Assembly: GCA_947650365.1 (NCBI GenBank)
Contig: OX393551.1
Coordinates: forward strand, 90,680,697-90,744,696
Length of the DNA stretch: 64,000 nt
Source of the DNA: Chamaelirium japonicum
Taxonomy: Eukaryota > Streptophyta > Magnoliopsida > Liliales > Melanthiaceae
Direction of reading: 5' to 3'
The position numbers were made by a program, and so were the translations under genes. The notes below the pieces were generated by a model, which made no database searches, was not told where the DNA came from, and saw nothing but the letters and a program-made list of their open reading frames with translations. Numbering within the stretch: the first letter of the stretch is position 1; the number at the start of each line of letters is the position of its first letter. Positions 61,801-64,000 of this stretch are shown in pieces.

Positions 61801-62296
61801 GAAAGGACTGTGGGAGCAGGAGCTTGACGGTGTGCTATGGGCTTATCGTACCACTCCACGTCGCTCGACCAACGAATCACCTTTCAGCCTAACTTACGGG
61901 TGTGAAGCGGTGCTACCCATCGAAGCCGAGCTGCCGACCGAAAGAAAGCTCGCTGCAGATGAGGTCGATAATGACGCTCTGCTCGCCAAATCCCTCGATC
62001 AGCTCGAAGAGAGACGAGAGCGCGCCAATCTACACCTCGCCGGGTACAGACAAGAAATGAAGCGCGCCTACGACAAAAGAGTCCGCCATCGGGCATTCAA
62101 AGCCGGGGACATGGTGATGAGAAAGGTGTTCGCAAATACCCAGGAGCCTAATGCAGGGAAGCTCGCGGCGAACTAGGAAGGCCCCTACATAATACCCGAA
62201 GCGCGAGGCTCCGGGGCTTACCAGTTGATGACCGCTGAAGGTGACCTGTTGGAGCGACCTTGGAATGCTTTGCACCTTCGCAAGTTCTATGCATAG
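58839..62296 (+). pseudogene. pol: E3 pol, seven nonsense codons and a frameshift
   Basis: RT, RNase H and integrase in the order of E1. Stops at 59640 (CAG in E1), 59916 (AGA), 61008 (CGG), 61364 (TGC, a zinc cysteine), 61625 (CGA) and 62174 (TGG), and the normal final TAG at 62294; a 1 bp deletion near 61194 (GGCGG against GGCGGG in E1) shifts the frame before the HHCC region. The TAG at 59640 falls just before the YVDD motif, so no active RT could be made. Confidence 0.9.
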
Positions 62297-62401
62297 GGAA
62301 TTTTGTAAATTATCTTCTGAAGTTATGAATGAACGATGGAGGTTTCAACAAAGAATTCAACTCGGAAGCTCGCCGCAGCGAGAGCTCGCTTGATCTACAA
62401 A

Positions 62402-62850
62402 GTAGTCCGCCGTTGTGAGGACTTAAAGCAAGACCGGGATCCTCAGAGGCAGCCAGTGGGCGACCTTGAGCTTCCCGGGGCAGTCCGCCGTTGGGCGGAC
62501 TTAAAGCAAGATCGGGATCCTCAGAGGCAGCCAGTGGGCGACCTTGAGCTTCCCGGGGCAGTCCGCCGTTGTGCGGACTTAAAGCAAGACCGGGATCCTC
62601 AGAGGCAGCCAGTGGGCGACCTTGAGCTTCCCGGGGTAGTCCACCGTTGTGTGGACTTAAAGCAAGACCGGGATCCTCAGAGGCAGCCAGTGGGCGACCT
62701 TGAGCTTCCCGGGGCAGTCCGCCGTTGTGCGGACTTAAAGCAAGACCAAGATCCTCAGAGGCAGCTAGTGGGCGACCTTGAGATTCCTGGGGAAGTCCGC
62801 TGCCTAGTGGACTCTAAACCTAACCGGGATCCTTCGCGTTCACCTGCCAT
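62402..62850. repeat. 78 bp tandem repeat in E3
   Basis: Starts at 62402, 62480, 62558, 62636, 62714 and 62792, one more than E1. A frame of 189 residues stays open across it because 78 is a multiple of 3. Confidence 0.92.
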
Positions 62851-63270
62851 GAACGGAAGCATCCTGGCGTGGGCATACCCCTCAAAGGGCGAGTCCGCTA
62901 AATAGGATCATTGAGGGAAATTAACCGGGCAGCGGGCAGCTAGCACTTATTAGTTTCTTCCAAAATAAAAATGGTTTATGTCTCTGAGTGTAGGGAAGTT
63001 TTTGAAGTATTTTGGTTCGCTTATCGTTTTCCGGGCTCAGAGACTAATTGCGTTTTAGCGAGCATGCCGAGTTTCTCGTTTGCATATACTTTAAAATAAA
63101 AAGTTTGAATCGAATTAGCTGCCTCGCCCGGGGTATCACTCTCGAGATCGCTGCGAAATTCGTAAAGCGGGCTCATGAGCGAGACAGAGAAAGAAAGAAA
63201 CAGGCGGACTCGAAAAGTTTCATTTCATTCATTGTTTAAAGATTACAAAAAGATTACAGAGAAATATAGC
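62851..63270. other. Non-coding spacer after the 78 bp repeats (E3)
   Basis: Matches 20663-21065 of E1 with small changes. The antisense AATAAA of E1 reads AATGAA here. No gene seen. Confidence 0.6.
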
Positions 63271-64000
63271 CTAGGCCGGGCCCGCGCCAGCGCCCTCGTC
63301 GTCGCCGCGCTTCCTCTTCTTCGACCTTTCGGCCTTATATTTTTCGATGGCGTCCAGTGCGCCCTTCCGAAGGAGCTCGTCCACCTGCGACTGTAGACGC
63401 TCTCGCTGGGATTTGAGGTCGCGAAGGTGTGTCTCCTTCAGCGCCGCGATTTCTTCCCGGGAGGCCGTCACCTGGCCGCGAAGCTCGAGAAGCTCCTTCT
63501 GGGCGGCCTCCTTGGCCTGGATCGCTTCTTGTAGATCCTTGAGGTCGCGGGCTCGAGCATCCTCGATCGAGGCTAGCGACTTGGCAAGGGTGGCGGCCCG
63601 CTGGCGCAGCTGGGCAACCTCCGTGTCTACGGAGGCGGCCTGCTGGCGCAGCCGGTCCACCTCAGCACGGAGCTCGCCGGATCGGTCCGCCAGGTGAAGC
63701 TGGTGGATGTGCTTGTCTACTCTCCTCTCCGAGCTATGGAGAGTGTCATCGTAGAGGGCAATAGTATCCCCCGCCACACCGGCGACCTCATCGGCGAGAG
63801 CCCGGCTGACCCGCTCCACCTACGGCAAAGTAAAACAGTGGAGTTAGAAGAAAATTAGAACATGAAAGGGATGTGAGCCAAAGGAGCGCAAGGATAATCT
63901 TACCTCGACGAGCCGGTTGATGAGGACGATGTAGGGAGTCCGGGCGAAAATGTTGCGCCCCAAGATATCCCGCGTATAATAGGGGGCGCGCTCGGGGCCG
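63271..64000 (-). CDS. E3 antisense gene, 3' part (partial)
   Basis: Exon 2 (63819-63271, 182 codons) and the last 97 bp of exon 1 (64000-63904) are in the window; the intron 63903-63820 is 84 bp with GTAAG donor and a GTAG acceptor in place of the CAG of E1. The coiled coil is open along its whole length and ends in a SKKRKRGDD tail like E1. It is notable that this part has no stop codons although gag-pro and pol of the same copy have many. Confidence 0.78.

Larger units (their letters stand above)
55267..64000 (+). mobile_element. E3: decayed member of the E1 family, truncated by the window end
   Basis: It begins with the same TGTTGGGGGTAGCTGAAA end as E1, has the same primer site, gag-pro, pol, 78 bp repeats and antisense gene in the same order, and leaves the window inside the antisense gene. 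The protein order matches E1 at high identity, but the sense genes carry eleven nonsense codons and a 1 bp deletion. The five bases before it are CGTAT, the expected duplication; the 3' end is outside the window. Confidence 0.94.

Noticed and set aside
62336..62905. 189-residue frame over the 78 bp repeat of E3 as a protein gene
   Set aside because: The unit is a multiple of 3, so the frame stays open by chance; in E1 the same region has a stop within the repeat (TAG near 20471).

Overview
This window is heterochromatin-like plant nuclear DNA. It holds no ordinary host gene, tRNA or rRNA that I can support. About 28.6 kb is a short-period satellite with a unit of about 23 bp. Three large Ty3/gypsy LTR retrotransposons, all in + orientation, are inserted in it. 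The elements look like the Tat branch of plant Ty3/gypsy: long gag-protease-RT-RNaseH-integrase, no chromodomain seen, a gag knuckle of form C-x2-H-x4-H-x4-C, a tRNA-Asp-like primer site, and an extra antisense gene between pol and the 3' LTR. This suggests an angiosperm; I cannot name the species.

Layout: satellite A (1-13062); element E1 (13063-26006; target-site duplication GTATG; LTRs of 1071 and 1073 bp); satellite B (26007-32828); element E2 (32829-46586; duplication CTAAT; LTRs of 591 bp with 3 differences by eye); satellite C (46587-55266); element E3 (55267 to beyond 64000), same family as E1 but heavily decayed and cut off by the window end. The satellite is a mosaic of blocks in alternating orientation from tens of bp to over 2 kb, with inversion junctions that recur at distant places in both orientations.

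Two points stand out. First, in all three elements and both families, gag-pro and pol lie in the same frame and are separated by one UAG followed by CAA UUA or CAA UCA, the UAG-CAR-YYA context of tobamovirus-type stop-codon readthrough. The frame stays open after the UAG, so Gag-Pol is probably made by readthrough. Second, E1 and E2 each carry an antisense gene with in-phase introns joining a large N-terminal domain exon (it resembles the plant putative gypsy-type transposon family, PF04195) to a coiled-coil exon. In E1 this gene also has its own TATA box and AATAAA signal, so it looks like a separate Pol II gene carried head-to-head against pol.

The non-coding 3' parts of the elements are rich in tandem repeats: 78 bp units in E1 and E3, and about 19 units of 118 bp in E2 with a seven-unit higher-order duplication. 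E1 has one nonsense codon in pol, E2 has two in pol, and E3 has eleven plus a frameshift, mostly of the C-to-T type expected from methylated cytosine.
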